From contig DASPFV010000018.1 of NCBI GenBank assembly GCA_035620975.1, positions 1 to 21,206 of the forward strand: a DNA stretch of 21,206 bases. The letters run 5' to 3'. Under the pieces are notes generated by a model. That model saw nothing but the letters and a program-made list of their open reading frames with translations, had not been told where the DNA came from and ran no database searches. The DNA is from DASPFV01 sp035620975 (GTDB lineage: Bacteria; Acidobacteriota; Vicinamibacteria; Vicinamibacterales; 2-12-FULL-66-21). Each line of letters begins with the position of its first letter. Positions within the stretch are counted from its first letter, which is position 1. Shown here one piece after another: positions 1 through 7,665 of this stretch. The translations under genes were made by a program, and so were the position numbers.

Positions 1-41
1 AGCAGGCGCTCCGGATACGCGGCAGGACACACGTCAGTCAT
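1..41 (-). CDS. Possible N-terminal fragment of a gene running off the left edge
   Basis: An ATG on the - strand at 41 opens a frame that stays open to the window edge (13 residues, beginning MTDVCPAAYPERL). No clear Shine-Dalgarno sequence precedes it. A TAGAAT hexamer on the same strand, within about 20 bp upstream, could be a -10 box. The fragment is too short to assign a function, and the frame may be a chance opening. Confidence 0.2.
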   Translation of the reverse strand, partial: MTDVCPAAYPERL

Positions 42-357
42 GCGGCGGGTCTATTCTAATCCGGGAGTGCACTCGAAACGTGCAGGCACGAACCACCGTC
101 AAGCATGATGCGCAAGATCGTACGAAGGTACGACGCGCGTCTGCTTCAACGATGATCTTGGATGCATCGTTTCATCGTGGCTGCCCTGAGCTCGTGTATG
201 AATTGACAGGGCCAATTGAAGTCTGGCTTGTCCCCCACCAACCTGCCCGACCCGAGACAATCTCCTAATCCGTGTTATTCCGTGTTATTCCGTGGCTATT
301 CCATGGCTATTCCGTGTTGTTCCGTGGCGTGGCATGATGCTTGTAACATCCGTGGCC
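42..357. other. Non-coding upstream region
   Basis: I see no convincing gene in these 316 bases; the only open frame on the + strand (62 codons from 80) resembles no family I know and has no ribosome binding site. The region holds a perfect TTGACA hexamer at 203-208, but no good -10 box at the expected distance, so it is a weak promoter candidate for the gene at 358. A 6-bp stem with a GAAG loop lies around 118-133. The right end is a degenerate tandem repeat, listed separately. Confidence 0.5.
270..332 (+). repeat. Degenerate 10-11 bp tandem repeat (CCGTGTTATT type)
   Basis: Successive units read CCGTGTTATT, CCGTGTTATT, CCGTGGCTATT, CCATGGCTATT, CCGTGTTGTT and CCGTGGCGTGG, with a further CCGTGGCC at 350-357. 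The first two copies are identical and later copies drift. The array ends just before the start codon of the next gene, so an upstream GTG at 292 would translate part of the repeat; this argues against that longer start. Confidence 0.7.
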
Positions 358-1494
358 ATGACCGTCGCCGAACAGCTCGACAAGCTTGCGTCGTTCGAAC
401 CGGTTCCGTTTCCGGTCGTCAGCCTCTATCTCAACGCACAGCCCGGCCAGACCGGGCGCGATCAGTTCCAGCCCTTCATCAGGAAGGAGCTTGCGGCGCG
501 GCGCCGGACCTACGGCGCCGGCACACCCGAGCGGGAAAGCCTCGACCGGGACCTGGAGCGCATCATGCGCTACCTGGAGGAGGAGCTGCAGCCCTCGGCC
601 AACGGCGTCGCCCTGTTCTGCTGCTCGGCCTGCGATCTGTTCGAATCGGTTCAGCTGGGCGTACCGATCGAGCATCACTGGCTTTCGATCGACGACAGGC
701 CGCACCTCTATCCGCTCGCCCGGGTTGATTCGCGGTATCCGCGGGTCGCGGCCGTACTGGCCGATACTCGCAGCGCGCGCATCCTCGTGATCGCCACCGG
801 GGAAATCGTGGCACAGCGCGAGGTCACGGGCGTGAAGACGCGCCGCACGTCGCAGGGTGGCTGGTCGCAGGCCCGCTTCCAGCGCCACATCGAGAACTTC
901 CATCTCCAGCATGCGAAGGAAGTGGTCGAGGCACTCGAGCGCGTGGTGCAGCGGGAGGGACTCGAGCAGATCCTGATCGCGGGCGACGAGGTGATCGTTC
1001 CGCTCCTCCGCGACCAGATGCCGAAGCACCTGGCCGCCAAGGTCGTCGATCAGCTCCGGCTGGACACCGGCGCGCCGGTCAAGGACGTGCTCGACGCCGC
1101 GCTGGACGCGATGCAGCGGATCAACGAGCGCACGGATCGCGAGAAGGCCGAAGCGGCCATCGGCGCCTACAGGGCCGGAGGCCTCGGCGTCGTGGGGCCC
1201 GAGGACACGCTCGATGCGTTGAAGAAGGGACAGGTCGAGGAGCTGCTCGTGACGGCTTCGCTGGCCGTTCTGAAGCCCGTCGAGAGCGGCGTCGAGGCCG
1301 GGGGCGATGGCGACGGCCCCGGAAAGGGGGAGACCGCTGGGGAAGCCGCCCGGGCGAACCCCGACGTCGTGCGGTTGTCCGACGAGCTCGTCACCCGCGC
1401 CAGACAGACCGCCGCGCGGATTACCTTCGTGGAGGATCCCCGGCTGCTGGCCGACGTGGGCGGCGTGGCCGCCCTCCTCCGTTTTCGAGCCTGA
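358..1494 (+). CDS. baeRF/Vms1-like release-factor family protein (eRF1-type fold)
   Basis: A 378-residue protein resembling the bacterial homologues of archaeo-eukaryotic release factor 1 (baeRF families, related to VLRF1/Vms1). It opens with a VVSLYLNAQPG strand typical of the family. A central eRF1 domain 2-like segment contains GGWSQARFQRH at residues 167-177, the place of the catalytic GGQ loop. The C-terminal part (VEELLVTASLAVL, then ITFVEDPRLLADVGGVAALLRF) fits the last domain of these proteins. Members are thought to act on peptidyl-tRNA in ribosome rescue or quality control, but this is family-level inference. I chose ATG 358 because the family begins here; GTG 292 and ATG 334/337 would add a repeat-derived tail. 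No Shine-Dalgarno sequence is visible, so the message may be leaderless. A segment rich in Gly, Glu and Ala at about 305-335 is a likely linker. Confidence 0.8.
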   Translation: MTVAEQLDKLASFEPVPFPVVSLYLNAQPGQTGRDQFQPFIRKELAARRRTYGAGTPERESLDRDLERIMRYLEEELQPSANGVALFCCSACDLFESVQLGVPIEHHWLSIDDRPHLYPLARVDSRYPRVAAVLADTRSARILVIATGEIVAQREVTGVKTRRTSQGGWSQARFQRHIENFHLQHAKEVVEALERVVQREGLEQILIAGDEVIVPLLRDQMPKHLAAKVVDQLRLDTGAPVKDVLDAALDAMQRINERTDREKAEAAIGAYRAGGLGVVGPEDTLDALKKGQVEELLVTASLAVLKPVESGVEAGGDGDGPGKGETAGEAARANPDVVRLSDELVTRARQTAARITFVEDPRLLADVGGVAALLRFRA

Positions 1495-1500
1495 GACGCT

Positions 1501-1533
1501 GCAGCGGCGGACGGAACGGGTGTCCGCCGCTGC
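1501..1533 (+). terminator. Strong GC hairpin, probable terminator of the baeRF gene
   Basis: A perfect 12-bp inverted repeat (GCAGCGGCGGAC, 1501-1512, with GTCCGCCGCTGC, 1522-1533) encloses a 9-base loop. It begins 7 bases after the stop codon. There is no T-tract after the stem, so it may stop transcription by stem strength alone or protect a 3' end. Confidence 0.65.
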
Positions 1534-1713
1534 GCCGCCCCCCGCGTTCCGCAGACTCCCGGGGTGAAGCCGGAAAGCTGGCATCCCGGGCCCCGCGACC
1601 GACGAAAACCCGGCAGGCACGTCCCCGTTCGCTCCACTGGCCGGCGGACGGCCCGCCCCGCCCCTGGCAGCCCTGTTGCTACCTCAGGCAGCGAAGGCCG
1701 TCCGGATAAGTCC

Positions 1714-2742
1714 ATGTTTACCCTGCTGATCACAGCCTTGTTGCTGTCGGCCCAGCCGCCGGCGGCAGGCGATGCCGAGACCTGTCTGGCGTGCCATGCG
1801 GACGCTGCGCTCTCGTCCACCACGGCGGACGGCCAGCCGTGGAAGCTGCACGTCGATGCGTCAGTCCTAGCCGGATCGGTCCACGCGAAGCTCTCGTGCG
1901 GCGACTGCCACGGCGGGATGACGGAGGTGCCGCATCCGTCGCGTGCGTTCCGCAATGCCCGGGACGTGACGGTGACCTACTCAGAAACCTGCCGGCAGTG
2001 CCACTTCGACAAGTACGCCAAGACACTCGACAGCGTGCATCAGGCGGCCGTCGCGCGCGGCGACCGTACGTCTCCCGTGTGTGTCGACTGTCACGGCGCG
2101 CACGACATCCGGAAGGCCGCGGTGCCGCGCACACGGGTGTCCGACACGTGCACCAGGTGCCATGAGGGCGTGGCGCGCGCCTACACGGGATCGGTGCACG
2201 GCCGGCGGCTGAACACCGATGCCGCCGGCGACGTGCCGGTCTGCACCGACTGCCACCGCACGCACGACATCGCAGGCCCGCACCAGGAGCAGTGGCGCCT
2301 GCAGATGGCCGATATGTGCGGACGGTGCCATCAGGATCCGGCGCTGATGAACAAGTACGGCTTGTCATCGGCCGTCCTCAAGACGTACCTGGCCGACTTC
2401 CACGGGAAGACCGCCTCCCTCCGTCAGCACCAGGGGCGCTCCAGCAGCGGTCCCGTCGTCGCCCGCTGCGTCGACTGCCACGGAGTGCACGACATCCAGA
2501 AGGCTGACAGCCCGGGGTCGCCGGTGATGAAGTCCAATCTTCAGAAGACGTGCCAGAAGTGCCACGAGGGAGCCAACCCGAACTTCCCGGATGCCTGGCT
2601 CTCGCACTACGAGCCGAGCCTTCAGCGCGCGCCGCTGGTCTACGGCGTCAAGCTCGCCTACGCGATGATCATCCCGTTCATGATTGGGGGGCTCGGTCTC
2701 CAGATTCTGCTTCACCTCTGGCGACTGATGGTGAACCGATGA
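1714..2742 (+). CDS. Nine-haem c-type cytochrome with C-terminal membrane anchor
   Basis: A 342-residue exported multihaem cytochrome. A short signal peptide (MFTLLITALLLSAQ, cleaved near residue 19) is followed by nine CXXCH haem sites whose first Cys residues are at 24, 62, 93, 123, 146, 177, 202, 252 and 280. Sites of the form CVDCHGxHDI alternate with CxxCHxG sites, and SVH/DFH pairs lie between them and could supply distal His ligands, as in cytochrome c3/c7-like families. One hydrophobic helix (about 311-336) near the C-terminus anchors the protein, ending in RLMVNR on the cytoplasmic side. ATG 1714 is chosen because it starts the signal peptide; the open frame continues upstream without family features. 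The stop overlaps the cytochrome b start (ATGA), so the two probably form a complex passing electrons between membrane quinones and periplasmic partners. The terminal acceptor cannot be read from sequence. Confidence 0.88.
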   Translation: MFTLLITALLLSAQPPAAGDAETCLACHADAALSSTTADGQPWKLHVDASVLAGSVHAKLSCGDCHGGMTEVPHPSRAFRNARDVTVTYSETCRQCHFDKYAKTLDSVHQAAVARGDRTSPVCVDCHGAHDIRKAAVPRTRVSDTCTRCHEGVARAYTGSVHGRRLNTDAAGDVPVCTDCHRTHDIAGPHQEQWRLQMADMCGRCHQDPALMNKYGLSSAVLKTYLADFHGKTASLRQHQGRSSSGPVVARCVDCHGVHDIQKADSPGSPVMKSNLQKTCQKCHEGANPNFPDAWLSHYEPSLQRAPLVYGVKLAYAMIIPFMIGGLGLQILLHLWRLMVNR

Positions 2743-3431
2743 AGGACACAGTCGTTCGCTTCAGCGGCCTGCAGCGGTTCGAGCACGCTGCCGTGATGGG
2801 GCTCTTCACCGTGCTGGCGGTGACGGGGCTGCCGCAGAAGTTCTTCGACCAGGCGTGGGCTCAGACGCTGACGGGCTGGCTCGGCGGGGTGGACAGCGCA
2901 CGATGGCTGCACCGCGCGGCCGGGGTGCTGTTCGCGCTCGTCTGCGCGGTGCACCTCGCGCGGCTGACGGTGCTCGTCGCGTCGGGCCGCACGAGGCTGT
3001 CGCTCGTGCCCACGCGGCAGGATTTCCGGGACGCCATCCAGACACTCAAGTACTATCTCGGCGTCGTCGACGAGCAGGCTCGCTTCGGCCGGTTCGACTA
3101 CCGGCAGAAGTTCGAGTACTGGGGCCTCGTGCTCGGCGCCTCCGTGGTGGCGGGCACGGGCTTCGTGCTGCTCTACCCGACGGAAGTGACGCGGTGGCTG
3201 CCGGGCGAACTCGTGCCCGCGGCCCAGGTGGCCCACAGCTACGAGGGGCTGATGGCCTTCCTCGTGGTGATTGTCTGGCACATCTACAACGCGCACCTGA
3301 ATCCGGATGTGTTCCCGTTCGACACGTCGATCTTCACCGGGCGGATCAGCCGCGAGCGCATGCGGCACGAGCACCCGCTCGAATACGAAGAACTCGTCGC
3401 CAGGGAGCGGGAGCCGCGGAGGGTCGCCTGA
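2739..3431 (+). CDS. Cytochrome b/b561-type membrane subunit
   Basis: A 230-residue integral membrane protein of the cytochrome b561/formate dehydrogenase gamma-like type. Four hydrophobic helices lie at about 15-35, 58-80, 128-147 and 168-187. Histidines at 16, 58, 72, 166, 181 and 186 fall in or next to the helices and are candidates for two b-haem sites. The C-terminal NPDVFPFDTSIFTGRI followed by EHPLEYEEL is a recurring signature after the last helix in this family. The start overlaps the stop of the nine-haem cytochrome, implying translational coupling and a fixed ratio of the two subunits. The likely role is quinol oxidation or quinone reduction coupled to the multihaem subunit. The direction of electron flow is not evident. 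Confidence 0.88.
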   Translation: MKDTVVRFSGLQRFEHAAVMGLFTVLAVTGLPQKFFDQAWAQTLTGWLGGVDSARWLHRAAGVLFALVCAVHLARLTVLVASGRTRLSLVPTRQDFRDAIQTLKYYLGVVDEQARFGRFDYRQKFEYWGLVLGASVVAGTGFVLLYPTEVTRWLPGELVPAAQVAHSYEGLMAFLVVIVWHIYNAHLNPDVFPFDTSIFTGRISRERMRHEHPLEYEELVAREREPRRVA

Positions 3432-3449
3432 CGTGCACGAAGGGCGCCA

Positions 3450-5168
3450 ATGGCCTATTCCATCCAGACGCGGGTTGTCGCCCTCGTCGGGGCCGGCGTG
3501 TTCGTCGCCGGCGCACTGCTCTCACTTCTGAGCCGGTCGAGCCTGCTGGCGCTCGAGAGCGAGCTGCACGAGCGTGACCGGCGCGTCAGCACGGTACTCG
3601 CAGGAACCTTGGCGCGCGCGGTGCGCGACGATCTCGAGCTGCTCGCCCGCGCGGCGGGGGTGCCGCACCTGGCCTTCGACGACGGGACGGCCGTGCCGGA
3701 GCGGGCGGCGCTCGAGGAAGTGCTCCGGCACCGGCGGCTCGTCTCGGCGGTGGCATTCGTGGACGCGGGTGGCAGGGCCATCGTCGTGAGCCCGATGGCT
3801 GACCTGGCGCTCTTCACCTATCCGGCCTCCGAACGTGCGATCGCCCATGCGCTCGCCTCCCCCCGGCTCCTCGTCGGCGATGCGTTCCTGGGATCCGGCG
3901 ATCGGGCGCTCCTGCTGTTGCTCGTGCCGCTGGCCCGGGATGGTGCCGCCGGCGCCGTCATCGGGCTCATCGAGCTGCCGTCGAGGCGGCTGTCGAACCT
4001 GCTGCAGGAGGGGATGGCCGGGGGCTCGCTCGGCCCGGTCCTGGTGGACGGCTCCGGCCGTCAGCTGGAGCCGGCGGCGGCGGATCGGCTGGAGCTGGAA
4101 CAGGCCGTCGCCGTGGACGGAACGAACTGGCGGCTCGGGATGCGCGCGGCGGCGCCGGCTCCCCTTGCGCCGATCTCGACCTTCCGACGGCAGTCGCTCT
4201 GGCTCGCGCCGTCGCTCTCGGCGCTCGCCATGCTCCTGGCGTGGGGGATCACGACCAGTGTGCGCACTCCCCTGCGCCATCTCACGCAGGCCGCCGAGCG
4301 CATCGCGCATGGCGACCTCGACGCGAAGGTCGACAGCGGAAGGCCTGCGGGAGGAGACGAGATTGCCCGGCTCGCCGGGGCGCTCGAACGCATGCGCGCC
4401 TCCCTCAAGGGATCGATCGAGACCATCGAGCTGGCGAACATGAATCTGGAGCGCCGGGTGGCCGAACGGACCCAGGCGCTCCAGGCCGCCAACGAAACGC
4501 TCGAACGCCGCGAGCGGCTGCGGCGCCACCTGCTCAGAAAGCTCATTTCGGCGCAGGAGGACGAGCGGCGCCGGATCGCGCGCGACCTGCACGACGAGCT
4601 GAGCCAGACGCTGGCCGGGCTCGGTATGGGAGTCGAGGCCGCCGTGGGCCGCTGCACCGACCCGGCCACGCGGCAACGCCTGACGGAGCTGGGCGCCCTC
4701 GTCCGGCGGATGCATCAGGAGCTCGCACGGCTGATCGTGAACCTGAGGCCGTCCGTCCTCGACGACCTCGGCCTGGCCCCGGCCCTTGCGTGGTTCGCGG
4801 AGCACCAGCTCGCCGGCGCGGTTGCGGTACGCTGCGAGCTCGACGAGCTGACCGCCCGCCTCTCGCCGGAGGCCGAGATCGCCATTTTCCGGACGGTGCA
4901 GGAGGCGCTCGTCAACGTGCTGCGGCACGCCAAAGCTGAATCCGTCCTGATACAGGCGGCGACCTCCGACGGCCGGCTCCGGATCGAGATCGAAGATGAC
5001 GGGCAGGGGTTCGATCAGTCGAAGGTCGGGGGGGAGACGGGGTCGCTCCGCGGCATCGGCCTGCTCGGCATGCGCGAGCGGATCGAAGTGCTCGACGGCC
5101 GGCTGCTGGTCGATTCCGAGCCCGGGCACGGCACCCGGGTGCTCATCGACGTGCCCCTGACCGCCTGA
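3450..5168 (+). CDS. Membrane sensor histidine kinase (HAMP, HisKA_3, HATPase_c)
   Basis: A 572-residue NarX/DegS-type kinase. Helix 1 is at about 8-30, an extracytoplasmic sensor region of about 220 residues follows (Cache-like in layout, not assigned), and helix 2 is at about 250-270. A HAMP domain follows at about 271-325, then a coiled coil (about 326-358). The dimerisation/phosphoacceptor motif DERRRIARDLHDELSQ places the phosphorylated His at 381. The ATPase domain shows the N box EALVNVLRHA (485-494), EDDGQGF (515-521) and GIGLLGMRERIE (535-546). A GAAGGGCG ribosome binding site lies upstream of ATG 3450. The gene is 18 bp after the cytochrome b and 37 bp before the response regulator, so it should phosphorylate that regulator. 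The signal is unknown; context suggests redox state or a respiratory substrate. Confidence 0.93.
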   Translation: MAYSIQTRVVALVGAGVFVAGALLSLLSRSSLLALESELHERDRRVSTVLAGTLARAVRDDLELLARAAGVPHLAFDDGTAVPERAALEEVLRHRRLVSAVAFVDAGGRAIVVSPMADLALFTYPASERAIAHALASPRLLVGDAFLGSGDRALLLLLVPLARDGAAGAVIGLIELPSRRLSNLLQEGMAGGSLGPVLVDGSGRQLEPAAADRLELEQAVAVDGTNWRLGMRAAAPAPLAPISTFRRQSLWLAPSLSALAMLLAWGITTSVRTPLRHLTQAAERIAHGDLDAKVDSGRPAGGDEIARLAGALERMRASLKGSIETIELANMNLERRVAERTQALQAANETLERRERLRRHLLRKLISAQEDERRRIARDLHDELSQTLAGLGMGVEAAVGRCTDPATRQRLTELGALVRRMHQELARLIVNLRPSVLDDLGLAPALAWFAEHQLAGAVAVRCELDELTARLSPEAEIAIFRTVQEALVNVLRHAKAESVLIQAATSDGRLRIEIEDDGQGFDQSKVGGETGSLRGIGLLGMRERIEVLDGRLLVDSEPGHGTRVLIDVPLTA

Positions 5169-5205
5169 GCGAGGGTGCGCGTCCTGTGCCCGAAAGAAGG
5201 GGATC

Positions 5206-5856
5206 ATGTCCGCAACTCGCATCCTCATCGCCGACGATCACGCGATCGTCCGCGACGGCATCAAGGCGTTGCTGACGCTCGCCGAGGACCTCGCGGTCGT
5301 CGGGGAGGCAGCCACCGGCCGCGAAGCCATCGAGCTCGCCACGCGCCTGGAGCCGGACGTGATCCTGATGGACGTATCGATGCCCGATCTCGGCGGCCTC
5401 GAATCGACTATCGAGATTCGCAAGCGGGTGCCGCGCGCCAGGATCGTCGTCCTCACCCAGTACGGCGACCCGGAGTACGTGCGGCGCTTTCTGAAGGCGG
5501 GTGTATCAGGCTACGTCCTGAAAAAAGCGGCGGGAGCCGACCTCGTGTCGGCCATTCGCGCGGTCGTCCGCGGCGGCCTGGTGCTCGATCCGGAGGTGGC
5601 CCGGGACGCCTTCGAGGTGGCGCCCTCGACGGCAGGAAGCGACGACGACTACGAGACGCTGACCGATCGCGAGAAGCAGGTGCTGAAGCTCGTTTCCGAG
5701 GGGCACAGCAACAAGGAGGTGGCCGCGGTGCTGAACATCAGCGTCAAGACGGCGATGTCGCACCGCGAGCACGTCATGTTGAAGCTTCGCCTGCACAACC
5801 GCACCGAGCTGATTCGCTACGCCCTGCGCCGGGGCGTCATCCGCGCAGAACCCTGA
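5206..5856 (+). CDS. NarL/LuxR-family response regulator
   Basis: A 216-residue two-domain regulator. The receiver domain (about 4-120) has the acidic pair DD at 10-11, phosphoacceptor Asp56 in ILMDVSMPD, Thr84 in VVLTQYG and Lys106 in GYVLKKA. The C-terminal LuxR-type helix-turn-helix (about 150-205) contains LTDREKQVLKLVSEGHSNKE and ISVKTAMSHREHVMLKL. A purine-rich AAGAAGGGG precedes ATG 5206. It is the last gene of the run starting with the nine-haem cytochrome and pairs with the adjacent kinase. Auto-regulation of the cytochrome genes is the simplest idea, but no binding site can be identified by eye. Confidence 0.95.
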   Translation: MSATRILIADDHAIVRDGIKALLTLAEDLAVVGEAATGREAIELATRLEPDVILMDVSMPDLGGLESTIEIRKRVPRARIVVLTQYGDPEYVRRFLKAGVSGYVLKKAAGADLVSAIRAVVRGGLVLDPEVARDAFEVAPSTAGSDDDYETLTDREKQVLKLVSEGHSNKEVAAVLNISVKTAMSHREHVMLKLRLHNRTELIRYALRRGVIRAEP

Positions 5857-5874
5857 CGAGGCGCCCGGCCGTCC

Positions 5875-6186
5875 TCACGCGGCCTTGCGCAGGGGCGGCT
5901 CCTCCGCCTGCTCCGCCGCGGGCGGCGTCGTCGTCACCGGCCGGCGCACGCGCCCGGCCAGATAGCCCACGACCATCGCGAACCCGATGAAGGGGAGGAA
6001 GAACGCGTAGATCGCTCCCATCACGGGTGCCAGCATCAGCACCGCCAGCAGCGGCAGGCGCACGTACCTCGTCTCGTCGGTGCCCGGAAGCGGACCTCCC
6101 TCCGGAGGAACGATGTGCGCTTCCCATTCCTTCAGGTTCCAGTAGAACCCGGCCTTTGTCTTGGTGCCGCCGGTGTACTTCAACAT
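5875..6186 (-). CDS. Small conserved membrane protein of unknown function
   Basis: A 103-residue protein. The N-terminal polar part contains YTGGTKTKAGFYWNLKEWE and a Gly/Pro-rich turn; two hydrophobic segments follow (about 44-62 and 63-80, PLLAVLMLAPVMGAIYAF then FLPFIGFAMVVGYLAG). The tail is charged and rich in Pro and Ala. A textbook GGAGGT at 6192-6197 sits 5 bases before ATG 6186, which makes it real despite its size. A longer open frame runs through this start but has no coding features upstream. The pattern reminds me of short uncharacterised acidobacterial and deltaproteobacterial membrane proteins; no function is known to me. It is divergent from the DUF885-like gene and its stop is 18 bp from the stop of the response regulator. 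Confidence 0.8.
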   Translation of the reverse strand: MLKYTGGTKTKAGFYWNLKEWEAHIVPPEGGPLPGTDETRYVRLPLLAVLMLAPVMGAIYAFFLPFIGFAMVVGYLAGRVRRPVTTTPPAAEQAEEPPLRKAA

Positions 6187-6230
6187 GACCCACCTCCGTG
6201 ATTGTTGTACCTTCAAGATACGGTGGCGGC

Positions 6231-6315
6231 GGGGTCCTGCCCATCGGGCAGGGTCCCGTAAGTGCCACGGAAAGAGCCCGATCCCGACGGGACAGATACC
6301 CGAGGCCACCTCGGG
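6231..6315 (+). promoter_or_regulatory. Structured 5' region before the DUF885-like gene
   Basis: Three foldable elements lie in 85 bases. Arms 6231-6242 and 6246-6257 form a 12-bp stem with an ATC loop (ten Watson-Crick pairs, two G-U). CCCGAGG (6299-6305) pairs with CCTCGGG (6309-6315) around a CCA loop. GTCCCGT (6253-6259) is a perfect complement of ACGGGAC (6287-6293); this pairing uses bases of the first stem, so the two are mutually exclusive. The region ends about 30 bases before ATG 6346. It matches no riboswitch class I recognise. High GC makes chance stems common, so this stays tentative. Confidence 0.35.
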
Positions 6316-6345
6316 AATCCACCCGGGGGAAGGGGGGACGCACAC

Positions 6346-7659
6346 ATGAGAACCGTCAGAGCCGGGACCTGGGGAGCTGTCCTCCTGACAGCCGCGCTGG
6401 CCGCGCAGGCCCGGCCCCACACGGGGGGAGCAGCCGCCACGCCGATGGACACCGTCGCCGAGCGCTACGTGAAGCTCGTGCTGGCCATGGGCCTCCACGA
6501 CGCCGACTACGTCGATGCCTATTACGGACCTGGCGAGTGGAAGCAGGCCGTCGAGGCGGCGAAGCCGCCGCTCGCCTCGATCGCAACCGAGGCGGCGGAG
6601 TTGCGCCGGGCGCTCGACAGCTCGCCGGCGCCAGCCAGCGACCTGGAGCGGCTGCGCCGCGAGTACCTCGAGCGGCAACTGTCGGCGCTCGCCGCTCGTG
6701 TGCGCATGCTCCAGGGCGAGCGCCTGTCGTTCGACGAGGAATCGAAGGCGCTGTACGACGCGGTGGCGCCAACGTTTCCGGAATCGCATTTCGCGGCGAT
6801 TCTCGCCAGGCTCGACGGACGCTTTCCGGGCGACGGTCCGCTCGTGGCCCGGCTGGACGCGTGGCGCCGCCAGTTCGTGATTCCGCGCGAGAAGCTGGAC
6901 GCTGTCTTCCATGCGGCCATCGCCGCCTGCCAGGAGCGGACGGCGAAGCACATTCCGCTGCCGCCGGGTGAGCGCTTCACCCTCGACTACGTCACCGGCA
7001 AGCCGTGGAGCGGCTACAACTGGTACCAGGGGGACTTCAAGAGCCTGATTCAGGTCAACACGGATCTGCCGATCTACGTCGACCGGGCCATCGACCTGGC
7101 CTGCCACGAAGGCTACCCGGGACACCATGTTTACAACGCGATGCTCGAACGGCACCTTGTACGGGAGCGTGGATGGAAGGAGTTCACGGTGTATGCGCTC
7201 TTCTCGCCGCAGTCGCTCATCGCGGAGGGCACGGCGAACTTCGGCATCGACGTCGCGTTCCCCGGGCCCGCCCGGGTCGAGTTCGAGCGCAGGATCCTCT
7301 TTCCGGCTGCTGGTCTGGATCCAGGACGGGCGGCGGAGTACTACGAGGTGCAGGCGCTGCTGGACGGGCTGGACTACGCCGGCAACGAAGCCGCGCGGCG
7401 CTATCTGAACGGGCAGATTGACGCGGGGGCGGCCGCCGGCTGGCTCGAGAAGTACGCGCTCATGACGCCGGACCGCGCGAAGCAGCGCGTCCGGTTCTTC
7501 GATCGGTACCGGAGCTACGTCATCAACTACAACCTGGGGAAGGACATGGTCCGGGCGTTCATCGAGCGCCGCGGCGGTACGCCGGATCGGCCGGAGAAAC
7601 GGTGGGAGGAGTTTGCCAGCCTGCTCTCGTCGCCCAGGCTGCCGTCCGGCCTGCAGTAA
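6346..7659 (+). CDS. Secreted DUF885-like putative zinc metalloprotein
   Basis: A 437-residue protein with an N-terminal signal peptide (hydrophobic GAVLLTAALAAQA, residues about 10-22). The motif HEGYPGHHVYNAML (from residue 254) and a later IAEGTANFGID with Glu294 resemble the putative metal-binding motif and third ligand of DUF885 proteins, which look like HExxH-type metallopeptidases although activity is rarely shown. The protein is shorter than many DUF885 members (about 550-600 residues), so it is a divergent or compact form. ATG 6346 is preceded by AAGGGGGGACG, a good ribosome binding site; upstream starts would precede the signal peptide. It ends 6 bp before the next gene. Expected location: periplasm or exported. 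Confidence 0.78.
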   Translation: MRTVRAGTWGAVLLTAALAAQARPHTGGAAATPMDTVAERYVKLVLAMGLHDADYVDAYYGPGEWKQAVEAAKPPLASIATEAAELRRALDSSPAPASDLERLRREYLERQLSALAARVRMLQGERLSFDEESKALYDAVAPTFPESHFAAILARLDGRFPGDGPLVARLDAWRRQFVIPREKLDAVFHAAIAACQERTAKHIPLPPGERFTLDYVTGKPWSGYNWYQGDFKSLIQVNTDLPIYVDRAIDLACHEGYPGHHVYNAMLERHLVRERGWKEFTVYALFSPQSLIAEGTANFGIDVAFPGPARVEFERRILFPAAGLDPGRAAEYYEVQALLDGLDYAGNEAARRYLNGQIDAGAAAGWLEKYALMTPDRAKQRVRFFDRYRSYVINYNLGKDMVRAFIERRGGTPDRPEKRWEEFASLLSSPRLPSGLQ

Positions 7660-7665
7660 AGCCGA

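Noticed and set aside
80..268. A 62-codon + strand frame at the left end
   Set aside because: No ribosome binding site, no family resemblance and no neighbours in the same unit.
270..332. CRISPR-like array
   Set aside because: Units are 10-11 bp, contiguous and without spacers, so it is a simple tandem repeat.
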